Assembly: GCF_964204865.1 (NCBI RefSeq)
Contig: NC_135255.1
Span: 12,987,135-13,051,134 of the forward strand
Length of the DNA stretch: 64,000 bases
Reading direction: 5' to 3'
Source of the DNA: Styela clava
Lineage: Eukaryota > Chordata > Ascidiacea > Stolidobranchia > Styelidae
Shown here one piece after another: positions 49,701 to 60,649 of this stretch (position 1 is the stretch's first letter; each line of letters opens with the position of its first letter). Position numbers and translations under genes: made by a program. The notes beneath the pieces were generated by a model. That model searched no databases and had not been told where the DNA came from. It was given only the letters and a program-made list of their open reading frames with translations.

Positions 49701-50524
49701 TCAAATTCGAAATTTCCTCTCCAAAACTTGTTATCCACTTCAAAACATTTTATTTGTCATGGCTTTGGTTGCAACGTGATTAAAAACACCTTACCACCGT
49801 GCCGAGTCGGCACTATTAAATGAAACAAAGTTTTGAGAAATCGCTTTACTAAAAACAATCTAACAAGCCTATTGCACCATACCAATTTCAATAACAACAA
49901 CTATGTAGTCCATACGGAATTGATTGGAAGTATAAATTTATGGCAGCATCATGCGGCCAGATTGAATCATCAACGGGACGGTATTGACATGGAGCTGTTA
50001 CAGGGGTTCGACGGAGCTCATCTGAAACAGTTTTATCATATGGGACTTTTATATTACCACGTCTACTAATCATGTGAAAATACCTATAGTTCATCGCGGA
50101 TATCCAAACTTAAACGTTTAACAATCAATAAATTAGCTTTACTGTGTGTATATCTTCGCGCAGATATAAGTTTTAGTGGACCCGTCAATGTTTTTAGATT
50201 CTAGTACATTTTATTGAAAACATCACAGATGTCGCGCGCTTTGGTGTTTGTCCTTATCTATGATAGCGCTTCTAGATGCTTTATGCTTGTGGCTATGAAA
50301 TGGTTGTTTTGACAAACCAAGGATTTTTCATGAATATATATGTGCCTGATCCTTATTCATAATCTACCGCATACTCGTTAAATGTATAAACTCAGTTTTA
50401 CGTATAAATCGAACGAAGATTGGCAGTAAATGTACATTATTGAATGCAAAATCAGAGCGTGTTTGAATTTCACTGGGTGATAAATTTGCAACAAAGAATA
50501 GTTATTCTATTCAATTAAAGAGTC

Positions 50525-50699
50525 CAGCTGCACACTAACACAAATGTATTTCTGTAACGTTTCGTCCGACCAGAGTCAGACTTCCTCAGACAAGCAGTTT
50601 ACAACAAGCAGTTTGATTGTTGTAAACTGCTTGTCTGAGGAAGTCTGACTCTGGTCGGACGAAACGTTACAGAAATACATTTGTGTTAGTGTGCAGCTG
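50525..50699. repeat. 83 bp inverted repeat (foldback) with ribozyme-like core
   Basis: Arms 50525-50607 and 50617-50699 are perfect reverse complements around the 9 nt loop GCAGTTTGA. Weaker symmetry continues outward (AGAGTC / AACTCT, then ATTGAAT on both sides). Each arm carries CTGAGGA, a 7 bp stem GTCTGAC/GTCGGAC with loop TCTG, then GAAAC. This resembles the hammerhead ribozyme core found in Penelope-like retroelement repeats. Confidence 0.9.
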
Positions 50700-50999
50700 A
50701 ACTCTCTATTGAATGGAATTGTCATGTTTATTCCAGCTACAGTATCCTTGCAGTATACGCATACGGATCCACTAGCATAAAGGCATAGAGAAAAGATAGG
50801 AAGTTAGTCTCGCGCCGAGTCATATCGTATCTCTATTTCTGTAAAATAAAACAATTGGCAAAACTTTTTATTCGCATTTCAATGCAGTTTGAAGTTTGAG
50901 AAACAAATGACTTTAACTACTAACGTTTTTGAGGCCTATTATCATCTTTTAGTCTTTTGGATTTTCAAAGTTGCTATTTTTTTATCTTTTTTTCGACTT

Positions 51000-51267
51000 T
51001 TCACTCGCATAACTTATACCACAATGAACATCTGCTTTTCCTGCCGCCGACACTATTGTGACAAAACAATGGCTATTTTCACGCGGGTATTCGTATCCAA
51101 TGTTACACTATTATTTTTCATTTTCTATAACCTTTCGCAAAATTAGCTTCCCCGTTATAAAGTTAGGAGTGGGCTCCAAATTCCAACCGTTCAGTACGAT
51201 GGGGTTCGGCGGGAGTATGCAGAATAGCGCAGGGGTTCGACAGGCTCGGAAAGGTTAAGAACCACTG
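51000..51267. mobile_element. Probable hAT right end
   Basis: AAGGTTAAGAACCACTG ending at 51267 is a typical hAT right terminus. The matching left end is not found; the start is arbitrary. Confidence 0.4.
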
Positions 51268-51483
51268 AATTGAAGTTTCATACTTGTATCAGCGATTTGT
51301 GTCCAAACGTAAATCCAGTCTAGCTGGGATTACTCATTTATTTTTAATCATTTTTACATAAATTTATTTCAAGCAGATCATTCAATTTTCTGGATGCTAA
51401 TAACATTAGAAACGAATTCACTCCGGTATATTTAAATAAAATCGAAAACGTGGAATAGGTGATACTTTAACAGAAAATTACAT

Positions 51484-54400
51484 TCACCAATTTTGTGGTT
51501 TGTAAGTCATAACAACGATTCGTTGGTTACGGTAATTTGGAATAAAGAATTCGATGAATCCATCTCCGTCAACATCCCCAACAGCTATTGTTCCAACTAT
51601 TTCAGAATCGGACGTGCTTAAAATCTAAAAAAAAAAGTGTTTTAGCAATAACAATACTTTGAAATTGCTATCCATTGAACTGTACAAGTTGTAAGAAATG
51701 TCCTCTCATTTTAAATATGGGCACTAGGTTGTGTTTTAGAAAAGTCTCTCGCAATATTTATTTTCGCAACCAGGCCAGTCTTGTGATAATCATTTAGTTT
51801 ATAAGCGTAGTACATTCATATTTGGTTAAATAAAGTGATTTCCTAGCCATATTAATTAACTAAATGTATCATTCCCTTGTTTATACACGACGAGTCCCAT
51901 ATATATTTTATTGAGCCAACTTGGCTGTATATTCTGACCCATAATCTGGCATCCGTAAATTCTCCTGCACGTCGCTCTCTTCTTCCTGTGATTTTAGAGA
52001 GCGCGCCTCTGTCACTAAGATCTTGAAATTTGTTATTTGTAAGTTCTTTTTTTCAGGTTTTTTGTTTTGTTTATTTAGTTAGTATTTGGAGTGATGGTCA
52101 TCTAAATAGATTAAATTGTGTGTAACTACGGGAATAAACTGACTCGCTGATGTTCATTACAACTGCAATAAAGTTAAACAACAAGTGTTAGATAGTCTAT
52201 TTGAGATCGGGCTTCTGGTGTTATTCGCACTTTGAATTGCACAATATCACTTCATATTTCGTGTTAGGTGATAGCACCAGTTCTTACCTAAACAAGTGTA
52301 CATACAGTATCTGTAGGTTTAAAAAGAACAATTTATATAACACGTTGTTTTCTTTAGTACTGTACACATAGGGTGATATCACACATGTTGAAGTGACAAC
52401 ATACTCAGGTGTACTCAGTATCACTAGATTTCATGGGAAAAAGAATTGGTTTTCAGTAATTGGGTAGCAAACAGATGAGCTAAATCCGTCACAACTTTAA
52501 ACAATTTTTTAGTATTCTATATCTATTCAATGGGGCAAATTTTAATTTTCGCGAATTTTTAATCTTTTTCAAAACATTAATCGACGTGCCTGAAATCAGA
52601 TCGGAGAAATCGGAGGTTTAACTCTGAAACCTTTAACTAGATAGCTGAGTAACGCTCGAACCACTAATTATCGCTGACAAATATTTTGTTGCAATAATAC
52701 ATACTGTCGACTGTGTATACGACCAATCGTTCGGATCTTCACTGTCTGGTTTCAGCAGGAACAGTTTTCCGTCATCGTCGCCGTTAACAACAATATGAGG
52801 TTTCCTGAGGAAGGATTCGAGATTGTATTGATGAAATTGTATAAAAACAAAGATATAAACAGTTTCGTATGAAATTGGCTTTCATTTACAAATTATTGTC
52901 TAGCAAATGAAGTACCGAAAAATCATAAGAGCCATATAAATATATCGCACTGTGAGATATTTTGGAAAATCCAAGCCGGGTAATATATATATATATATTC
53001 TAAAAGCCTTTTATTGAATTTAACGTATATTTTATGATATCATTGATTAAATCCAGTCACATTTTCAGATTATTTATGACAATCAAAAAGTTATTCGTTG
53101 ATTACATTATTACAAAAACAATGAAAAATGCTTACAGCTTTATTTAACATTTAATAGGTATTCAAGACTTACTCTCTATTCTTTTTTGCCGCATGTGAAC
53201 GCCAGAATGCCACTGGTGTTCCTGGACTCCCTTTCGAACGTCCCAGATCTTGTTCAAAATCAGTAGACAGTACATGCCTGAATAATTGTAGATATCGTGT
53301 AAATCTTGACGGCATAGTTAAAAAGTAGTATACTGAATTTCTCAATTTTGTTGAGTTCCGTATTCAAATTTTGCAACAGATGATGTTTTGGATCAGAATA
53401 TTATTATCAATATTTTGATCTTTGTGAATTGATTACGACAACAACACAGCAAGAACAAATTGTATGAACACGAAAATGGAATACTCGCCACGTAGCGTGA
53501 ACGCATGTTAAATGCGAATGTACTCTTTTGTTTTCCAACTTATCTACAAATTGAGCTTTGATATAACAATATAATGTACACTTATACATTAATAAATCTA
53601 TATCGTTGTTTGTTATACATAGCACATGTTCGAGTCACTTACTTCGGCCATTTATCTATTCTCCAGTCTCTGCGAGGAACTTCATAAACTAGGACTGCCC
53701 CAATATTTTCTTTCCCAGGCCTACTCCAAGTAGTAATCAACACGTCGTCTATTCCGTCATCGTTTACATCGACAATCTAAATTCGTGAACACGAAAATCG
53801 CTTATGTCTCATGCTTTCCATAACAATGATTGGTTGATATTTTTTGCATTCCCGAGAAACATGATCAGAATGAGTTGCTAGGTCATAATTAGCGATGATC
53901 GCAATACCGCCACATCAACTGTTTTTGGGATACGAATACATCTAATTGATTAAATTTATAATAGATATTTTTTGGTTGTGTAACACAGAGCACATCATAT
54001 TTATGCTGCTACTCAATATTTTGTCTTGAAGTATTATCGAATGATACAGTTTTTATCAGCAAATTACCTGCAAATCCAAATACCACCCAGCGTCGTCAAT
54101 TATTCGATGTCTTATTGATGTCTGTTTTTTCCAATTGATATCTATCGACCAGGTTATTGTTAAGCGATTACTGTAAATAATTCAGTTAACGTAACATATT
54201 CCAAAGAGCGTTCGATCAAGAGCACAATAATACCGATAGAAAATTCCTAATAGTACAGTAACCATAATATATATACCAATGTTATCTCTTGCGGTCTGTC
54301 AATATCGCACACACCTCGTAATATTCAAATGAGTACTGCCCGAGAACAGTTACGTGAATAGGATTCTAATAAACTACAAGTTCTTGAAATACATATAAAA

Positions 54401-56325
54401 GATGATCCGAAACTTTGGATGCGGGTTACATCTATAAAATTATCTATGGTACATAAGTTATCTACAACCTGAAGAATCCTCCACTTATAATGACAAGAGT
54501 CTCTCTTCCGCCTGGTAAAGGAAGTTTGTGAATTGCAAAATTAACATCTTCGTATCCTGTGCTTAGAATATGCGCTTTCCAGTTTGTAGGAGGTGGAATA
54601 ATTCCTGGATTTTCAAACCATAGCAGTTGTGAAGCATCTGCATGTGCTGTTTATACAAAAATAGTTTATTGCTGTAATAGTTTCAGAAGGTTTTCAGTTG
54701 CGCTAACTCTTTGTGAATTATGATAACGATGGGTTCGCCAATAGATGCAATAGAGTTGCATGAGTCGTTTTCAAAAATTTTGTTGTAACAAGTGGAAGAA
54801 ATGAAACAATGGAAACTTTCTAGTTGTTAGGGATAGTCATGAATATGAGCTGAGCGTATAGAACAAGACCTAAGTAAGTCGACTAAGCTGCACCATTTTT
54901 ACAAAGATAAAATGGTCGATATGAACGATAGGTTTGTAATTTTATTGGTTTGTCAATATTAAACTTAAAAGGGAAAACAAAAATGACGTATTGGACTGTC
55001 GAAACCATTTGGTATTTCTGACAACTTTTTTATAAAATTATTTATTCCATGTGTTGCAGACTTACAGCCATTTCCTCTTGCTCTTTGTGTAATAGCATCC
55101 TGGTCTCCATCACCGTCCATATCGTACCATATTACTCGATGATAAAACCACTTCTGGCCTCCTACGGTGGACGATATTATGATGGGATCTCAATAAAAAG
55201 TTTCTTGATAAATATTATATTTACTTGTACATTATATTTATTGAAACTAGTGCGAATGCAATCTGTGTTTGCCAATATAGCTCAAAAATGAGCGAAGATA
55301 ACAATAAACATTTAGTCAGTCACGAATAAAAATGAAAGCAACAACTCAGTTTTATCGGAATCGGAAATATCTATCATGTCATGGTTTAAGCTTAACTATA
55401 TATATATAGTATATTTCCGCATCTCATGCTCATTCGTTCGTAAGAATGCTTTTCATGTTCCTAATCTAACCTCCTGGACTATTTGCATCCGTCGTGTTAA
55501 TTATTGATATTGATCCATTGTCCGCCCCAGGAAAAAAGAATCCAGTAGCAGCCGTCAAATAGTGACATTTTCCAAACGCACCAGCTGAAAGTATGGATGT
55601 TAAAATTAATATTTATTTGTGCCAACCATAAGAGTACAATTTAGTTCTTGTATCTGGCAATGCCAAAGCCTAATTTGAGGCGAGAGCGTCCATGTTTGCA
55701 CTAAATGGGATTATCCTGCGGTACATCTGAACACAAAACTATCCATTTATTGGACACTAAGTTTACATAGGTATCGATAATTTTCATTACTTTACCTGGA
55801 ACGACGCCAATTTGTCTTGGCGATGTAAAAATATCCGTGATCACTTGCGGTACCATTTTTGATTTTTTCTTGTATTTAATAGAAACGGAAGGGATTTGCA
55901 AAATTTTGTCAGATATCAAGCTGCCGGATAAAATAAAAGTTAACAAGATAATAAACTGTTTCGGACATGCAATCTATTGACGAACGTAATGCGTGCCTTT
56001 GAACAGAAAATCCATTGGAGTAGCCCAAAACAACCTATTATTCATTAAATAGCATTAACATGTATATAGATATGAAACTGAATGAATTTCCATGAAACCA
56101 AACTCAAATATTTTGTACTTACGTTGAACGCGTGAAAGACGAAAACACCAAGTCATAGTGTCCGTTGGTCGGATTGAAAAGCAAACTAAAAAACCCTGGG
56201 TTGCGTTGTATTTTAACAGAATACAGCATTCTAGGAGAATCCAGTGAATATGCTGACTGCAATATTTGAATTATATAAAATACGAGAAGCATTGTATATT
56301 GTATTTGCTGCAAATTTACATGCAT
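51484..56325 (-). CDS. Secreted FG-GAP/VCBS-like repeat protein
   Basis: Ten exons: 56325-56123, 55920-55796, 55584-55471, 55161-55066, 54646-54469, 54170-54068, 53776-53643, 53277-53173, 52804-52705, 51624-51484. All have GT..AG borders, all junctions fit in phase, and together they give 432 residues and a stop. A signal peptide (MLLVFYIIQILQSAYS from Met12; Met1 gives a longer leader) is followed by repeats with calcium-loop motifs: DMDGDGDQD 161-169, DVNDDGIDD 276-284, NGDDDGK 360-366 and DVDGDGFIE 403-411. Such DxDGDG loops mark FG-GAP/VCBS blades of extracellular beta-propellers (integrin-alpha-like). I see no membrane helix or integrin tail, so it is probably secreted. Only one Cys (116) is apparent in the mature part. 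Exact family and partner are unknown. An upstream non-coding exon was not sought. Confidence 0.88.
52991..53009. repeat. AT dinucleotide microsatellite in intron
   Basis: Run of TA repeats in the intron between exons 8 and 9 of the FG-GAP gene. Confidence 0.85.
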
Positions 56326-56612
56326 AATTGAAGTTTGCTAATAAGGTAACAATAGCTAATATATAAAGGAACTATTTTACAAAACTTCATATATCGCTAC
56401 CGTATGATTCCTATCCTTAACTACAAGCCTGTATGTACATTGAATGAGAAAGTGAAAATGACGAAAAATACCTATATAACATTTATCAAACCGAAAAATG
56501 TATAATATGCCTGGTCAAATATTATCAAATATTTTTTCATGTTTCATAAACTAATATTTTTGGCGCATAAGATCATATATAAATAAGAATTTTGTCAGGT
56601 ATCATATAGTCC

Positions 56613-56900
56613 AGGGGTTCTCAAACTTTTGGTGTTACGAAGCCCTTGAAAAGGTTGACTAATATTCACGGAGCCCCAAAATAAATGTTAAAATTGTTAC
56701 TTTCCAATTAATATTCCTGAGTATGCCAAACGTACTCAATTTAAATACTAAACCCTTTTGATAGGGTTAGTAAAAGTCATAAATAAATCTAAATATCAAA
56801 GATAAGTTGTATATACTAAAGCTGTAAATTTGACACATGACAAACATATTAATAAATTAGGGGTCGAATCTTTTCCCCTCTTGATATTTTTTGAAGACTT
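56613..56900. mobile_element. Probable hAT left end
   Basis: CAGGGGTTCTCAAACTTTTGG is a common hAT (Charlie-like) left terminus, followed by typical GAAGCCC..GGAGCCCC sequence. No right end found; the end coordinate is approximate. Confidence 0.55.
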
Positions 56901-57250
56901 AAAAAGTCGCTAATAACGTGCGCGAATGCATTTTGTTACAATCGCCGATTGTTTTCGTCAGCATGGCGTGTTTTTAAACCACAAACATCTTTACGCCGGT
57001 GTCTCCCTAAATCAAAAATTTCCTTCGGCAAATGACGCCACAATGACGACGATAATTGCTTTTTCGTTCTCGTGGGGATTTATGAGTTCAATGTGAAAAA
57101 CATGTTACCATATTATAATCATCGGCGACGAAATGCTAAAAATCATAGTATCCGCAATTCAAATTTCTTGATTAAAAAGCGGCATTCTAAAATATTAGAA
57201 CTAAAACTCAAGATGGAAGATAACACTATAATAGCCACCATCAAACACTA

Positions 57251-57612
57251 TAGGTCGGGAACCCATTGCTCGCAAGCCATATATGGCTCTTTTGGTGACG
57301 GCATATGGCTCCCAGGAAAATCTAGTATTCTAAGGCTAAGCTTATTATTGTTACGAGATTGCAAACTCTTCTATAGCCAAATTTGACAGAAATTTCAACT
57401 TGTGTTGCTTGTGAGCAGCCGTTCAAGGCCCGCGGCGAAAACATGCATCATCAGAAGTCACATTAAATGTATATTGACATTGTATGTGTTGACTTTTGTG
57501 TAAAAATTTCAGGCCTGATTAAGTGAAGAAATGCTATATGGCTCGCACGGAAATGCAGTTAAAAATATGTACCTTTTATGGCTCTCTTGACCAAAAAGAT
57601 TCCCGGCCCCTG
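57251..57612. mobile_element. Degraded hAT MITE, same family as 47759
   Basis: Matches 47759-48261 along most of its length, from AGGTCGGGAACCCATTGCTC to ATTCCCGGCCCCTG, but lacks the first bases and has an internal deletion of about 140 bp. No target duplication remains, so it is older. Confidence 0.8.
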
Positions 57613-60050
57613 AGTTATAAGGTAATTATTCCATCTCGTGAAAACGATTTCACCCTAATACTTGACATAAGAAATACAGGTATATGTATAATTCATCTCC
57701 ACCGATGACTAAAATTAGTTATTCTCTGAGATATTTTGGAAAAAGGTTGTTTAAAATCTCGTATAAGCCAAATTTGAAGAATGGGACATATATATTTATT
57801 GTTATTATGTTGCATAAAAATTTTTGTGAATTTCTTTGGGCACATTTGATGCCCTGAATAACGTAGTAAAATATTATCACAGCCCATATGCATTATACAG
57901 CCCATGATTGGCAAAAGGGAACACTGGAAAATATTGCATATTTTGTGAAAATGACCATACCTTATCGACATGTACGGATTCTGTCAACGATCACTTTGGT
58001 TTACTTAATTGCACTGCTATTTACGGTATAATGTACTACATACATATCGCTGCTCAACCAAAATTACCAATAACGAACGTCGTGCTTATATGACTAGAGT
58101 ATTTAGCTGTTTTAATGTTTATTCATATTGATATGATAAAAGTAATATATTTATATAGTGATTTGATGCGAATAACACGAGTCAGCTAACACTATATTCA
58201 CGAATGAATCTTTTTCTAATCTGAATCTAAGTATATTTAGCATGATTAACACGTGTTGTTACGTACAAAATTGTTGTTACATAAAAAAAAAAAAAATTTT
58301 GCGCAGAATCACTCTGAACGAATACGAAGAATAAACACAGATTAATATCTGTATATTCTCGCATCTCTCGAGGTTAAATATACGTACGCACTACAGGACC
58401 CGAAGGTGAATTTATCGTAATAAACTTTTGTATGCTGCTGTTTCTGTCTGTCAAAACAATATTACAGTACGAATAGCATTCACGCAAAGATCTTGAAAAA
58501 TATCTAGTAGGCATTGGCGTAGGATATTTTACAACATTTCTGTATATGCTGATTTTAATATACCGTGCTATTTAGTCTATATACCGGCAACGTGACAAAA
58601 AGACTGATTACTGGATTACGAAATCAGAAAACCCATAATATATATTTCGAGATGAAAAAAAACCTCGTTATAAAAAGGACAAAAATTCATAATCTCATAA
58701 AAATTCACTTATTGTATATTATGTTATTGTGTTTAGAATGTTGACTCCATAAAGCTTGATTCAGATTTCGTCTGTCAAGTAATCAATTTATCCACAAATC
58801 CAAACGCCATTTGCCTACAGATTCACTTGCGTTGAAATAAATTATTTTATGCTGACCACCGATTTTCAGTCAGACATTGGTGTTGAAACAGACCCATGAC
58901 ATTCTCATAGAATGATGATTATTCAGTGTATTGAATGGACACCCCGACTTTATTATTCTCATATAGCAATATTTCTTCTATATATTTTCGTTAATGTTTA
59001 TTTTTTTCTTTAGGTATTTCGATATTTTGGAATCCGTTTCCATTAAATAAAAGAGGTTGCTGATTTTTTCTAGCGGAAAGGATTTATTTTAGCGAAGAGT
59101 GATTTTTTGATGTGTAATATAGATTTGAACCGAATGCTAATAATGTGCAGGTTACAACAGACCAGGCTGCAAAACACTACATAATAATTCTTTACGTCAG
59201 AAATCAAAATTCCTACTCCAGACAGTCTATAATTCTCTGCGATTCAAAAATTAATATTGTGAGACTCATGAATGATTTACTTAACCTCGAAATCAAACGC
59301 TCAGTAACTTCAACTTCAAAGTGAGATAATGTAACTGGTATTTTAGCAGCACGTTACAGTTTGCAAAGGAAATAAGGAAATGACGTTGTGCGTATCCGCT
59401 CATGTCATGTTACGTAACAACAGAGGTAGACGCTATCTTCTGCAAATTTGCGGGGTTCAGTTTATTTATCTTATGAACCGAGTTTAGCGAACATGAGTGA
59501 TTTTTTTAGTATTCCAGGAAGGTAGAAGAGTCGCCCTTTTGCCTTTATTCCTTAGGCCTATATGTTTGCAAACTTTAAAAGACATAAAGTGCACATTTAC
59601 AATCACAAAATTGCGTTTTATTTATTTAGGCAGCAATTTTTTCGTTTAAAAGCGCGTGAGTTTTTCCCTGATAATTTGGCATCGCACGAACAAAAATGTT
59701 GGGAACCGCTGGCCTATATTATTAAATAGGATAAATAGATATTTTCAGAGACAGAGAATAACAGAGAACATTATTCTTGCAAAACGTATTTCATTCGATA
59801 TCATTATTTCCAAACAATGTCCATAAAGGAAATAGAAATAGGCCAGACTGCCATTCATGAAATTATGTGCTGAACCTTTCATCCTAGCATGCTTATTCCA
59901 TAAACAACATGAGTAAACATTTTTGAGAACAAACTTGTATTATTATTATTTCAATTATGACAAAGGATACTTCTCGCGCGAAGGTTATTTTATTTGGTAC
60001 TCTCGAAGTATGTGAACCAAAATGGCGGACACCGGAACATAGTATGTGTA
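57613..60050. other. AT-rich intergenic DNA, no gene recognised
   Basis: I found no convincing exon on either strand. TTGGGAACCGCTGG at about 59699-59712 looks like an isolated hAT right end. An A14 run lies at about 58283. The open frames here are short and featureless. Confidence 0.5.
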
Positions 60051-60180
60051 CCAGGTTAGGGTTAGGCCATGATATTTTTTCCAATTTTCTATATTTTAGT
60101 TATATTACGAGTTTGGGGACTAATAGCCAAGACTCTATCGTAGTATTTGTACCTGAAATTATGGCATAACCGTAACCTGG
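60051..60180. mobile_element. 130 bp MITE-like inverted-terminal element
   Basis: Left end CCAGGTTAGGGTTAGGCCAT and right end ATGGCATAACCGTAACCTGG form imperfect 23 bp inverted termini. The TA/AT flanks are ambiguous, so superfamily cannot be assigned. Confidence 0.6.
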
Positions 60181-60649
60181 ATAAAATGAGCACAGGAAGA
60201 TGTAATCTTGTATCAAGGAAATACTGTATATCTGAAAATGAAATTGATGAAGTGGTGTTTATATATTCAATCAATCTATCGAGAATGTATAAAGGTAGCA
60301 TGTTTAGGAGGATCGTTCTTGTATCATTTGTATACCTGCCTTATCTGTCAGTTTCCAATGAAATAGGATGGTGGAATAGGCGTTCGATATACAAAAGACT
60401 GTGTTTAAATTTCAATGATCGTATGGTAACATTTGTATGCGTATGCTAACATGCCCGCGTGTGAAGTACACATATGTAAATGTATACGTAATACAAAATG
60501 AACTTAGACAGTAAAATTGTTTTTCCTAACTTATTTCAATACTTACGACATAAATTTCAGTAAAAGTATAGCCATTAACAAAACTGGTTTAGAAATTTCT
60601 TAAGCATTCAATATGAACCATTTTTTGTTAATCTATTAGTACAGACACC

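Noticed and set aside
49792-49815. Palindrome GTGCCGAGTCGGCAC resembling the end of a tracrRNA
   Set aside because: Short chance hairpin in animal DNA; no repeats, Cas genes or other tracrRNA parts nearby.
57072-57386. 104-codon open frame
   Set aside because: It crosses from unique DNA into a degraded hAT MITE and shows no protein features.
60147-60449. 100-codon open frame upstream of the lipocalin
   Set aside because: It starts inside the 130 bp MITE-like element and has no recognisable domain or splice support.
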